DNA of 52,597 bases from Comamonadaceae bacterium ALPHA2B (GTDB lineage: Bacteria; Pseudomonadota; Gammaproteobacteria; Burkholderiales; Burkholderiaceae_C). The stretch lies in the NCBI GenBank assembly GCA_005503065.1, contig SCOE01000038.1, positions 1 to 52,597 of the forward strand, given 5' to 3'. Within the stretch, counting starts at the first letter, position 1. Each line of letters starts with the position of its first letter. This document shows, in pieces, positions 24,807-33,321 of the stretch. The position numbers and the translations under genes are program-made. Under the pieces are notes generated by a model. That model was given only the letters and a program-made list of their open reading frames with translations, did not search any database and was not told the DNA's origin.

Positions 24807-26142
24807 AGACCGAAAAATGACATCCACCACCCGTCCCAACATCATCTTCATCGTCGCCGACGATCTGGGCTACGCCGACCTGGGCTGCTACGGCGGGCGC
24901 GAGGCGGTCTTCGGCCCGGTCTCGCCGGTGCTCGACCGGCTGGCGGCACAGGGCGCCCTCTTCACACAGGGCTACGCCAACTCGCCCGTGTGCTCGCCGA
25001 CGCGCTTCGGCATGATCACCGCCCGCTACCAGTACCGCCTGCGCGGTGCGGCCGAGGAGCCGATCAACAGCAGGAGCCGCGGCAGCGACACCCTCGGCAT
25101 GCCGCCGGCACACCCGACGCTGCCCTCGCTGCTCAGGGACGCGGGTTACCGCACGGCACTCATCGGCAAGTGGCACCTCGGCCATCCGCCGCACTTCGGG
25201 CCGCTGCGCTCGGGCTACGAGGAATTCTTCGGGCCCATGGCGGGCGGGGTGGACTACTTCACCCATTGCGACTCGCGCGGCACGCACGACCTGTACGAAG
25301 GCGCCGAGGCCTCGAAGGCCGAGGGCTACCTCACCGACCTGCTCTCGCGCCGGGCCGTGGACTACGTAGACCGCATGGCCAAAGGCGACGCGCCCTTCTT
25401 CCTCAGCCTGCACTACACCGCGCCGCACTGGCCTTGGGAAACGCGCGAGGATGCGGACCGCGCCCCGGCCGTGAAGGACAACCTCTTCGACCTGGCCGGC
25501 GGCAACATCCACGTCTACCGCCGCATGATCCACCACATGGACGAGGGCATCGGCTGGATCGTGGAGGCACTGCGCAGGAACGGCCAGCTCGACAACACGC
25601 TGATCGTCTTCACCAGCGACAACGGCGGCGAGCGCTTCTCGGACAACTGGCCGCTGGTGGGCGGCAAGATGGACCTGACCGAGGGCGGCATCCGCGTGCC
25701 GTGGATCGCGCACTGGCCGGCCGTGATCGCGCCGGGCTCGCAGAGCCGCCAGCTGTGCATGACCATGGACTGGTCGGCGACGATGCTGGATGCCGCGGGC
25801 GTGGGGGCGCACCCGGACTACCCGCTCGATGGCCAATCGCTGCTGGGCGTGCTGAAGCAGCCCGGCCACACTTTCGAGCGCCCGCTGCACTGGCGCATGA
25901 ACCACCGTGGCCAGCGCGCGCTGCGCGAGGGCGACTGGAAGTACCTGCGGGTGGACGGCAACGACTACCTCTTCAACATCCCGGGCGACGAGCGCGAGCG
26001 CGCCAACCAGGGCAAGAAGGATCCCGAGCGGCTCGAGCGCATGCGCCAGGCTTGGGAAGACTGGAACGCGACGATGCCCGCGATCCCAAAGGACGCGACA
26101 GTCAGCCTCGGCTACTCGGCCAAGGACATGCCCCAGCGCTGA
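24799..26142 (+). CDS. Sulfatase (formylglycine-dependent arylsulfatase family)
   Basis: A 447-residue type I sulfatase. NIIFIVADDLGYADLGCYGG supplies the metal-binding Asp-Asp pair. The formylglycine motif is NSPVCSPTRFGMITAR, with the modified Cys in CSPTR, followed by IGKWHLG and FTSDNGGERF (metal ligands Asp-Asn). No signal peptide is visible, so it appears cytoplasmic. Formylglycine-generating enzyme is not encoded in the window. The start is either 24799, overlapping the Bug receptor stop by 8 nt, or 24817 (MTSTTRPNIIF), which lies at the more usual distance from the fold. It hydrolyses an organic sulfate ester probably imported with help of the preceding receptor. Confidence 0.9.
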   Translation: MTEDRKMTSTTRPNIIFIVADDLGYADLGCYGGREAVFGPVSPVLDRLAAQGALFTQGYANSPVCSPTRFGMITARYQYRLRGAAEEPINSRSRGSDTLGMPPAHPTLPSLLRDAGYRTALIGKWHLGHPPHFGPLRSGYEEFFGPMAGGVDYFTHCDSRGTHDLYEGAEASKAEGYLTDLLSRRAVDYVDRMAKGDAPFFLSLHYTAPHWPWETREDADRAPAVKDNLFDLAGGNIHVYRRMIHHMDEGIGWIVEALRRNGQLDNTLIVFTSDNGGERFSDNWPLVGGKMDLTEGGIRVPWIAHWPAVIAPGSQSRQLCMTMDWSATMLDAAGVGAHPDYPLDGQSLLGVLKQPGHTFERPLHWRMNHRGQRALREGDWKYLRVDGNDYLFNIPGDERERANQGKKDPERLERMRQAWEDWNATMPAIPKDATVSLGYSAKDMPQR

Positions 26143-26152
26143 ACGCGCGGCG

Positions 26153-26182
26153 GGAATTGCTCAGATTTGACTTAGCAATTCC
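26153..26182 (+). terminator. Hairpin after the sulfatase gene
   Basis: GGAATTGCT (26153-26161) pairs perfectly with AGCAATTCC (26174-26182); two further pairs extend the stem towards an ATTTGA loop. It lies 10 bp after the stop. The T-run is only TT, so termination is plausible but unproven. It directly adjoins a dispersed-repeat copy. Confidence 0.5.
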
Positions 26183-26184
26183 TT

Positions 26185-26243
26185 GAAAGAAAAAGGGCTT
26201 CAACCGCCGTCCCACGGGCGCTGGCAGCTCCTGAATCCATAGC
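26185..26243 (+). repeat. GCTAT...ATAGC dispersed element, degenerate intergenic copy
   Basis: This stretch aligns along its whole length with the copy at 43727-43790: GAAAGAAAAAGGGC, then ACGGGCGC, GGCAGCT and ATAGCA in the same order and spacing, with about one 1-nt gap. The terminal palindrome has decayed (AGCTCC instead of AGCTAT). It occupies most of the 210-bp spacer between the sulfatase gene and the PadR regulator, and nothing else there looks coding. Confidence 0.6.
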
Positions 26244-26316
26244 AGACCTGTTGTTCGTTGCGGCCGCACCGTGAGATGCAGGCCGCTGCAGGTGTTTGCG
26301 TCCACGGTGTTTTCGA

Positions 26317-26340
26317 TATATCTTTAGCAATCACGATATA
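26317..26340. promoter_or_regulatory. Candidate PadR/YqjI operator upstream of yqjI-like gene
   Basis: TATATC (26317-26322) and GATATA (26335-26340) form an inverted repeat with a 12-nt spacer in a markedly AT-rich stretch. The heptamer CGATATA also occurs twice, exactly 20 bp apart. It sits 12-36 bp before the regulator start, where autoregulation is expected. Confidence 0.6.
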
Positions 26341-26352
26341 AGTCGACAACAC

Positions 26353-26904
26353 ATGACATCATCTTCTGACGACACCCCTCGACCCGAGCGCGGCGCGGGC
26401 CGTGGGCGCCGCGGCCATGGCGAGCATGGCGGCGGCCACCGCGTGTTCGGCCGCGGCGGCCTGCGGCTCGTGCTGCTGCAACTGGTGGCCGACGCGCCCC
26501 GCCACGGCTACGAACTCATCAAGGCCATCGAGGAACGCCTGGGCGGGCGCTACAGCCCGAGCCCCGGCGTGGTCTATCCCACGCTCACCCTCCTCGAGGA
26601 AACGGGACTGGTACAAGTCGATGCCCCCGACGCGGGCGGCCGCAAGCGCTACACGGTCACGCCGGCCGGGCAGGCGCACCTGCAGGCCAACCGCCCCCTC
26701 ACCGATGAACTCATGGCCCGCATGCACGCGGGCGTGGACGGCGCGGGCCTGCGCGCCGGCCGGCCGCCGCAGGTGATGCGGGCCATCGAGAACCTCAAGC
26801 TCGCGATGCGCATGCGGCTCGCGCGCCAACCCCTCGACGATGAACAGGCGCACGCCTTCGCGGCCGTGCTGGACCATGCCGCGCAACAGATTGAACGGAT
26901 CTGA
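26353..26904 (+). CDS. yqjI: PadR-family metal-responsive regulator, YqjI-like
   Basis: A 183-residue PadR regulator. A short His/Gly-rich N-terminal segment (GHGEHGGGHR, residues 21-30) precedes the winged-helix domain: LRLVLLQLVADAPRHGYELIKAIEE, SPSPGVVYPTLTLLEE and GGRKRYTVTPAGQAHL. E. coli YqjI has the same layout; it uses the His-rich extension to sense nickel and represses its own gene and the ferric reductase gene yqjH. Here a YqjH-like gene follows after 3 nt, so the pairing is conserved. ATG 26353 is chosen; the frame upstream to 26296 runs through the operator. His content is lower than in E. coli YqjI, so metal specificity may differ. Confidence 0.85.
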   Translation: MTSSSDDTPRPERGAGRGRRGHGEHGGGHRVFGRGGLRLVLLQLVADAPRHGYELIKAIEERLGGRYSPSPGVVYPTLTLLEETGLVQVDAPDAGGRKRYTVTPAGQAHLQANRPLTDELMARMHAGVDGAGLRAGRPPQVMRAIENLKLAMRMRLARQPLDDEQAHAFAAVLDHAAQQIERI

Positions 26905-26907
26905 CCA

Positions 26908-27766
26908 ATGACCGACCTCGCCACCACCACCGACCTTCCCGCGGCCGCCGTGCCGCACCCCGAACGCACGCCGCAGCGCGTGCGCCACGCGCTGCGCTTC
27001 CGGCGCCTGACGGTGCAGCGCACCGAGCGCCTCACGCCGCACCTGATCCGCATCACGGTGGGCGGTGCCGAGATGGACGGCTTCACCAGCCCCGGCTTCG
27101 ACGACCACGTGAAGCTGTTCTTCCCCGATCCGGCCACCGGCCGGCTGGCGCTGCCCACCGCCACGGCCGACGGCATGGCCTGGCCCGAGGGCGCCAAGCC
27201 GGTGATGCGCGACTACACGCCCCACCACCACGACGCGGACGCCGGCACGCTGCAGATCGACTTCGCGCTGCACGACGCCGGCCCGGCGACGGCCTGGGCG
27301 CAGCGCGCGGAGCCGGGCGACCTGCTCGGCGTGGGCGGCCCCCCGCGGCTCTTTCATCGTGCCCATGGCCTTCGATTGGCACCTGCTGGTCGGCGACGAC
27401 ACCGCCCTGCCCGCCATCGCCCGCCGGCTGCAGGAGCTGCCCGCCGGCGCCCGGGCCGTCGTGCTGGCCGAGGTCGACGGTGCCGAGGACGAGGTCGCTC
27501 TGCCCACTGCCGCGCAGGCGCGGATCGTCTGGGTGCATCGGAGCCGCACGGCGGCGGGCGCGTCGGAGCCCCCGCTGCTCGCCGCGCTGCGCGAGACGCT
27601 GCTGCCCACCGGCGACTTCCACGCCTGGATCGGCTGCGAGTCGGCCGCCGCCAAGGCCCTGCGCGCCCACCTGGTGAACGAGTGCAAGGCGAATCCGAAA
27701 TGGATCCGCGCCTCGGGCTACTGGCGGCGTGGGGCCGCCGGCACGCACGATTCGCACGACGACTGA
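26908..27766 (+). pseudogene. yqjH: YqjH-like ferric reductase (siderophore-interacting protein), frameshifted
   Basis: A siderophore-interacting FAD/NADPH ferric reductase split by a single-base frameshift. The first part (about 144 codons) carries the FAD-binding domain: TPHLIRITVGGAEMDGF, DDHVKLFFPD and MRDYTPHHHD. The reading frame fails in a run of six C at 27339-27344. Removing one C restores GGPRGSFIVPMAFDWHLLVGD, giving a continuous protein of about 285 residues ending at 27766 (C-terminal WIRASGYWRRG). Without correction the first frame runs to 27807 in nonsense. It may be a sequencing error, a real null mutation, or slippage-based phase variation. It is paired with the YqjI-like regulator, 3 nt upstream. 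Confidence 0.85.
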
Positions 27767-27803
27767 GCCAGGATGGCCGGATCGTCCGCCCGCCCACCGC
27801 GCG

Positions 27804-27832
27804 TTGACGAGACTAAAACAGAAGTTCACAAT
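27804..27832 (+). promoter_or_regulatory. Probable sigma-70 promoter upstream of the membrane-anchored unknown
   Basis: TTGACG (27804-27809) and CACAAT (27827-27832) are separated by exactly 17 bp in an AT-rich stretch. The start codon lies about 95 bp downstream. Confidence 0.5.
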
Positions 27833-27926
27833 TCGCGACTTCGAATACCAAAGAACTACATCCGGTGAATCAGCGGCGGGACCGGCCAGGTTTGCCCGCT
27901 GTGGCTGGGTGAGGGATGTCGCGAAC

Positions 27927-28469
27927 ATGAAAATCGATCTCGCCGACTGGCAGCAACTCATGCTGATCGCCCTGGCGCTGCTGGGCGCGCTGGCCCTGGG
28001 CTACCGCGTGGTGGATGCGCTGGTGAGCCGGCGCCAGCAGCGCCGGCGCATCGTCGCCGCGCGCGTGCGCTCGGGCCACGTGCCGCTCGAGATCCCGACC
28101 ACGCGCGGCAGCCTGGCCCGCGCCAGCGAGCCGGCCACGCTCTGGGATCAGCTTGGCGACACGCAGCCCGTCGCCGATGCCCTCGTCGTCGACGAGCACC
28201 CGCGCATCCACATCCGCTACCTCGACATCTATGGCAAGTACGCCGAGCGCACCATTCACGTGGAGCGGCTCGACCTGCATCGGCAGGCCATCATCGCCAA
28301 GGGCGACCCGCTGCACGATCCGAAGATCTTCCCGCTCGAGCGCATCGCCTCGGCGCGCAATCCGGCGTCGGGCAAGCCCTTCAACATCGGATTGTGGGTC
28401 GACGCCGTGCGCGTGGCGCGCCGCAAGCGCGAGATGCACGAGGAGTCGCAGATGAATGCGCTGGCCTGA
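27927..28469 (+). CDS. Membrane-anchored protein of unknown function, possible WYL-like domain
   Basis: A 180-residue protein I do not recognise with confidence. Residues 8-28 form one transmembrane segment ([25 protein letters not shown]), followed by an Arg-rich cytoplasmic stretch (RRQQRRR). The rest is soluble. Its pattern of an IRYLD strand, a G-x-YAERTI strand, HVERL, and a final LERIASARN resembles the small beta-barrel of WYL domains, which bind nucleic acids or nucleotides; this is a weak match by eye. It has its own likely promoter and a terminator, so it is probably monocistronic. The start at 27927 follows GATGTCGCGAAC with no strong ribosome-binding site. Confidence 0.6.
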   Translation: MKIDLADWQQLMLIALALLGALALGYRVVDALVSRRQQRRRIVAARVRSGHVPLEIPTTRGSLARASEPATLWDQLGDTQPVADALVVDEHPRIHIRYLDIYGKYAERTIHVERLDLHRQAIIAKGDPLHDPKIFPLERIASARNPASGKPFNIGLWVDAVRVARRKREMHEESQMNALA

Positions 28470-28495
28470 CGGACAGCCAATCGCCCACGACGCAC

Positions 28496-28518
28496 AGGCC
28501 GCTTCAGCGGCCTGTTTT
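28496..28518 (+). terminator. Rho-independent terminator before mutS
   Basis: AGGCCGC (28496-28502) pairs with GCGGCCT (28507-28513) around TTCA, followed by GTTTTC. It lies 26 bp after the preceding stop. Confidence 0.8.
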
Positions 28519-28555
28519 CATTGGTCGGGCTGAAGCGCTCGCCGGCCTTCGCATA

Positions 28556-31258
28556 ATGCGCGCTGCGAACGGCACCGGCCCCAGGCCGGCCGCGGCCAAT
28601 GCCGCAGCGCCCTCGCACCGCTCACGCCTGGACCCCAGATTGGACCTCTCCGCCCACACCCCCATGATGGCGCAGTACCTGCGCCTCAAAAGCGACCATC
28701 CCGACACGCTGCTGTTCTACCGGATGGGCGACTTCTACGAGCTCTTCTACGCCGATGCCGAAAAGGCCGCGCGCCTGCTCGACATCACGCTCACGCAGCG
28801 CGGCCAGTCGGCCGGCGCGCCGGTGACGATGTGCGGCGTGCCCTTCCATGCGGTGGACACCTACCTGGGCCGCCTCATCAAGCTGGGCGAATCGGTGGCC
28901 ATCTGCGAGCAGGTCGGCGAAGTGGGCGCGGCCAAGGGGCCGGTGGAGCGCAAGGTGGTGCGCGTGGTCACGCCCGGCACGCTGACCGACGCCGAGCTGC
29001 TGCAGGACAAGAGCGAGTCGCTGCTGCTGGCCGTGCATGCAGGTTCGCGCAACACGCTGGGCCTGGCCTGGCTCAGCGTGACAGGCGCCGAGCTGCATCT
29101 GGCGGAATGCCCGGCCGATGCGCTGGACGCCTGGCTCGCGCGCATCGGCGCGAGCGAGGTGCTGTACAGCGCCGAGGTGACCCCCACCTTCGAGCAGCGC
29201 CTGAAGGCCGCGCGGACCGCGGGCAATGGCTTCACACTGTCGATCCGGCCAGCCTGGCAGTTCGGCCCCGCACTGGGCGAACGCAAGCTGCTCGAGCAGA
29301 TGGGTGCCGCCAGCCTGCAGGCCTGGGGTGCCGATGGCCTGGAGAACGCGCATGCGGCCGCGGCTGCACTGCTGGGCTACGCCGAGCACACGCAGGGCCG
29401 CGCGCTGTCGCATTTGCAGCGCATCGTGGTCGAGCGCGACGGCGAGCTGATCGAGCTGCCACCCACCACGCGGCGCAACCTGGAACTGGTGCAGACGCTT
29501 CGCGGCGAGGACGCACCCACCCTCTTCTCGCTGCTCGACACCTGCATGACCGGCATGGGCAGTCGGGCGCTCAAGCGCTGGCTGTTGGCGCCGCGGCGCG
29601 ATCGCAGCGAGGCGCAACTGCGCCTCGAAGCCATTGCGGCGCTGCAGACCCCCGCGCCCGGCCAGACCGCGGCGCCCTTCAAGCTGCTGCGCGAGCAGTT
29701 GAAGAACACCAGCGACGTCGAACGCATCGCGGCCCGCATCGCGCTGCGCCAGGTGCGCCCGCGCGAACTGCTGGCGCTGTGCCTGGCGCTACGGAAATCG
29801 AAGCAGCTGGCGCCCGTGCTGCCTGCGTCCGCGGCACTTTTGACCCATATCGCCGAAGAACTGGAAGCGCCGCCGGACTGTGCCGAGCTGCTGACGGCAG
29901 CGATCGACGCCGAGCCGTCCGCCCTGGTGCGCGATGGCGGCGTGATCGCGCCGGGCCACGACGCCGAACTGGACGAGTTGCGCGCCATCAGCGAGAACGC
30001 CGACGGCTTCCTGGTCGAACTGGAGGCACGCGAGCGCAACCTCACGGGCATCGCCAACCTCAAGGTGCAGTTCAACCGCGTGCACGGCTTCTACATCGAG
30101 GTGACGCATAGCGCCTTGTCCAAGGTACCCGATCACTACCGCCGCCGCCAGACGCTGAAGAACGCGGAGCGCTTCATCACGCCCGAGCTCAAGGCCTTCG
30201 AAGACAAGGCACTGAGCGCGCAGGACCGCGCCCTGGCGCGCGAGAAGTGGCTGTACGAACAGCTGCTCGATGCACTGCAGGCACACGTGCCCGCGCTCAC
30301 GCGCATGGCGAGCGCCATCGCCATGCTCGATGCACTGTGCGCACTGACCGAACGCGCCCTGACGCTGGACTGGAATGCGCCCAGCTTCGTCGGCCACCCG
30401 TGCATCGAGATCGAGCAGGGCCGCCATCCGGTGGTGGAGGCACGGCTGGCCGAGCGCTCGATGGGCACCTTCATCGCCAACGACACGCGCCTGGGCCCCT
30501 CGCAGCGCATGCAGGTCATCACCGGCCCGAACATGGGCGGCAAGTCGACCTACATGCGGCAGGTGGCGATCATCGTGCTGCTGGCGTCGATCGGCTCCTT
30601 CGTGCCGGCGCGCAGTTGCCGGCTCGGGCCCATCGATGCCATCCACACCCGCATCGGCGCTGCCGACGACCTGGCCAACGCGCAATCGACCTTCATGCTG
30701 GAGATGACGGAGGCGGCGCAGATCCTTCACGCCGCCTCGGCGCACTCGCTGGTCCTCATGGACGAGATAGGCCGCGGCACCAGCACCTTCGACGGCCTGG
30801 CGCTGGCCGCGGGCATCGCGGCGCAGTTGCACGACCGGACGAAGGCCTTCACGCTCTTTGCGACGCACTACTTCGAGCTGACGGAGTTTCCGGCCAGCCA
30901 CCATGGCGCGGTGAACATGCACGTGAGTGCCACCGAGTCGGGCCGCGACATCGTCTTCCTGCACGAGGTGCAACCGGGACCGGCCAGCCGCAGCTACGGC
31001 ATCCAGGTGGCGCGCCTCGCGGGCATGCCGGCGGCGGTGGTGAACCACGCGCGCCAGGCACTGGAGGCGCTGGAGGCGCAGCAGAACGAGACGCGTGCGC
31101 AGGTCGACCTGTTCGCACCGCCACCAGCCGCCCAGGCGCCGGTGGAGAGCCCCGTAGAATCTGCGCTGGCTGCGCTCGACCCCGATGCGATGAGCCCCCG
31201 GGAGGCGCTGGACGCGCTGTACACACTCAAGAAACTGCACACCCGCGAGCGGGCCTGA
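28556..31258 (+). CDS. mutS: DNA mismatch repair protein MutS
   Basis: Full-length MutS (up to 900 residues) that binds mispaired bases and recruits MutL. The mismatch-reading motif is [14 protein letters not shown]. The ATPase has Walker [10 protein letters not shown], then [18 protein letters not shown] (Walker B/signature) and [13 protein letters not shown]. The start is uncertain. Homologues begin shortly before [17 protein letters not shown] 28556 adds an unusual basic leader ([11 protein letters not shown]); a TTG at 28640 would give a more normal length. It ends with the DALYTLKKL helix used for tetramer formation. Just downstream is the Anbu-type protease gene. Confidence 0.96.
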   Translation: MRAANGTGPRPAAANAAAPSHRSRLDPRLDLSAHTPMMAQYLRLKSDHPDTLLFYRMGDFYELFYADAEKAARLLDITLTQRGQSAGAPVTMCGVPFHAVDTYLGRLIKLGESVAICEQVGEVGAAKGPVERKVVRVVTPGTLTDAELLQDKSESLLLAVHAGSRNTLGLAWLSVTGAELHLAECPADALDAWLARIGASEVLYSAEVTPTFEQRLKAARTAGNGFTLSIRPAWQFGPALGERKLLEQMGAASLQAWGADGLENAHAAAAALLGYAEHTQGRALSHLQRIVVERDGELIELPPTTRRNLELVQTLRGEDAPTLFSLLDTCMTGMGSRALKRWLLAPRRDRSEAQLRLEAIAALQTPAPGQTAAPFKLLREQLKNTSDVERIAARIALRQVRPRELLALCLALRKSKQLAPVLPASAALLTHIAEELEAPPDCAELLTAAIDAEPSALVRDGGVIAPGHDAELDELRAISENADGFLVELEARERNLTGIANLKVQFNRVHGFYIEVTHSALSKVPDHYRRRQTLKNAERFITPELKAFEDKALSAQDRALAREKWLYEQLLDALQAHVPALTRMASAIAMLDALCALTERALTLDWNAPSFVGHPCIEIEQGRHPVVEARLAERSMGTFIANDTRLGPSQRMQVITGPNMGGKSTYMRQVAIIVLLASIGSFVPARSCRLGPIDAIHTRIGAADDLANAQSTFMLEMTEAAQILHAASAHSLVLMDEIGRGTSTFDGLALAAGIAAQLHDRTKAFTLFATHYFELTEFPASHHGAVNMHVSATESGRDIVFLHEVQPGPASRSYGIQVARLAGMPAAVVNHARQALEALEAQQNETRAQVDLFAPPPAAQAPVESPVESALAALDPDAMSPREALDALYTLKKLHTRERA

Positions 31259-31283
31259 GGACGCCGCGCACGGCGAAGCCAAG

Positions 31284-32111
31284 ATGACATATTGCGTAGG
31301 CATCAAACTCAACGCCGGGCTCGTGTTCCTGTCCGACTCGCGCACCAACGCGGGCGTGGACCACATCAGCACCTTCCGCAAGATGATCGTCTACGAACAG
31401 CCGGGCGAACGCACCATGGTGCTGCTGTCGGCGGGCAACCTCAGCATCTCGCAGTCGGTGCGCGAGATCCTGCAGATCGAGGAGCTCAAGGAGGCGGGCA
31501 GCGACACGCCGATCACGATCTGGAACGCCAGGAGCATGTTCGATGCAGCCCGCGTGCTGGGCTCGGCCGTGCGCCACGTGTACGACCGCGATGCCGAGGC
31601 GCTCAAGCATGCAGGCGTCGACTTCAACGTCACCTTCATCTTCGGCGGGCAGGTCAAGGGCGAGGGCATGCGCCTGTTCCTCGTCTATTCGGCTGGCAAC
31701 TTCATCGAGGCCACGACCGAGACGCCCTACTTCCAGATCGGCGAATCGAAGTACGGCAAGCCGGTGCTCGACCGCGTGCTCACGCCGGACACGCCGCTGG
31801 ACGAGGCGGCCAAGTGCGCGCTGGTGTCGATGGATTCCACGATGAAGTCCAACTTGTCGGTCGGGCTGCCGCTGGACCTGGTGGTGTACGAAGCGGGCAG
31901 CCTGCACACCGACAAGATCGTCTGCATCGACGCCGAGAACCCCTACTACCGCATGATCCACAACGGCTGGGGCCAGAAGCTGCGCGAGGTGTTCGACAGC
32001 CTGGAAGACCCGGTCTGGGACGACGCCGCCACCGAGCACCCGCTCAAGATGCCGGCGGTGCGGCACGACGTGCTGCGCAAGATCTCGACGCCGGACGAGA
32101 AGCTGATCTGA
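31284..32111 (+). CDS. Anbu-type proteasome-like peptidase
   Basis: A 275-residue protein of the Ntn-hydrolase proteasome superfamily, Anbu branch (ancestral beta subunit). It begins MTYCVG, so the nucleophile Thr is exposed after Met removal. SDSRTNAGVDHISTFRKM near residues 17-34 is the Anbu hallmark. LLSAGNLSISQSVREIL and SVDST-like (SMDSTMKSNLSVGLP) complete the fold. Anbu forms ring or helical assemblies; its substrate is unknown. It is usually found with transglutaminase-like, alpha-E and ATP-grasp genes. None of these is adjacent here, so this copy is isolated, 25 bp downstream of mutS. Confidence 0.9.
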   Translation: MTYCVGIKLNAGLVFLSDSRTNAGVDHISTFRKMIVYEQPGERTMVLLSAGNLSISQSVREILQIEELKEAGSDTPITIWNARSMFDAARVLGSAVRHVYDRDAEALKHAGVDFNVTFIFGGQVKGEGMRLFLVYSAGNFIEATTETPYFQIGESKYGKPVLDRVLTPDTPLDEAAKCALVSMDSTMKSNLSVGLPLDLVVYEAGSLHTDKIVCIDAENPYYRMIHNGWGQKLREVFDSLEDPVWDDAATEHPLKMPAVRHDVLRKISTPDEKLI

Positions 32112-32164
32112 GCGACGTGGCCCGCCGACGCCGGCGCCGGGGCGGGTCCGGTATCACGCGAAGG

Positions 32165-32446
32165 TCAGGCCCGCCCGGTCAGCGCGGCCAGGAAGCGTTC
32201 GGCCAGCCCCTTGGGGTTTCGACGCAGCGATTCGGTGGCGCAGGCTCCGACGACGCGTCCTTCGTAGCGCATGTGCACGCTCGGGAAATAGTGGCCGATC
32301 GAATCGCCGGCATCACGCAGGCACGTTTCCAGCGAGTCGAAGGCGCTTTCGTAGTACTCGGCCCCGTCGGACTGGCGCCCGTCGGTCTTGATGGAGTAGG
32401 CGTAGCGATTCGGTCGCAGCTGATGGATATCCAGTAACAATTTCAT
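32165..32446 (-). CDS. Small hypothetical protein
   Basis: A 93-residue soluble protein I do not recognise. It starts MKLLLDIHQLRPNRYAYSIK and has aromatic-rich strands (EYYESAFDSLETC, HYFPSVHMRYEGRVV) and a basic C-terminal helix. GC pattern and codon use look like the neighbours, which supports coding. The start at 32446 is the only one fitting a compact domain; the frame upstream to 32641 has no plausible sequence. It is divergent from the response regulator gene, with a 194-bp AT-richer spacer. Confidence 0.6.
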   Translation of the reverse strand: MKLLLDIHQLRPNRYAYSIKTDGRQSDGAEYYESAFDSLETCLRDAGDSIGHYFPSVHMRYEGRVVGACATESLRRNPKGLAERFLAALTGRA

Positions 32447-32640
32447 GGGTGTACTTCGGGCTCGGCGCCGTGTGTCAAGAGGAAGAGTTCCCAAAATTCG
32501 ACCGAAATTCGTTACGGGAACACTACATGATGGGCGAGAAAGATACAAAATGAAGTCTTTCGCACCAATCCCCGAAAACTGGTAATCCTTAGGTATTCGT
32601 GTACGCCAAATGGCGGATGCGGTCCATGGAGAGGACGGCA

Positions 32641-33321
32641 ATGTTGGAAGAGTTGGAACCCGTATCCCTCAGTCCCGCACTGGTGGTGGACGACGAAGAG
32701 GCGATGCAGCGGAGACTGTGCGGGGTGCTCGAGTCGGTGGGCTGCCCGGCCCCGCACGTTGCCCGCGCCCACTCGGTGGCGCAAGCCCGCGACCAGATCG
32801 CCGACAGGCATTTCGGCGTGGTGCTGGTGGACATCGGCCTGCCCGATGGCAGTGGCACCGAGCTCATTGCGTGGATGCGCACGCACCGCCCGCAGATGCC
32901 GGCCGTGGTGGTGTCGGCGTGGCAGACCGAGGAGGTGATCGTGGGCGCACTGCGCGCCGGTGCCATCGGCTACCTGCTCAAGGAGCGCGACGACCTCGAA
33001 CTGGCGATGGCCCTGCGCAGCATCGAGCGCGGCGGCGCCCCCATCGACCCCTTCATCGCGCGCCGCATCCTGGCGCTGCTGCCGCAGGCGCCGGCAGCCG
33101 CGGCGCCGGCGGAATCCACGCCGCCGCCCTCCCTGAGCGGGCGCGAAAAGGAAATCCTGCGTCTGGTCGCGCAGGGTCTGAGCAACCGCGAAATGGCCGA
33201 GATGCTCTCGATCTCCCGGCTCACCGTCGAATGCCACACCAAGAACATCTATCGAAAGCTGGTGGTGGGCTCGCGCACCGAAGCCGTCTTTCAGGCGCGG
33301 CGGCACGGCTTGCTCTCCTGA
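32641..33321 (+). CDS. NarL/LuxR-type response regulator
   Basis: A 226-residue response regulator. The receiver has the acidic pair in LVVDDEEA, the phosphoacceptor Asp64 in VVLVDIGLPDG, and Lys in GYLLKERDD. The C-terminal LuxR-type HTH is LSGREKEILRLVAQGLSNREMAEMLSISRLTVECHTKNIYRKL. ATG 32641 follows GGAGAGGA at good spacing. The sensor kinase gene follows with an overlap or direct stop/start contact, so the pair forms one two-component system. The stimulus is unknown. Confidence 0.94.
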   Translation: MLEELEPVSLSPALVVDDEEAMQRRLCGVLESVGCPAPHVARAHSVAQARDQIADRHFGVVLVDIGLPDGSGTELIAWMRTHRPQMPAVVVSAWQTEEVIVGALRAGAIGYLLKERDDLELAMALRSIERGGAPIDPFIARRILALLPQAPAAAAPAESTPPPSLSGREKEILRLVAQGLSNREMAEMLSISRLTVECHTKNIYRKLVVGSRTEAVFQARRHGLLS

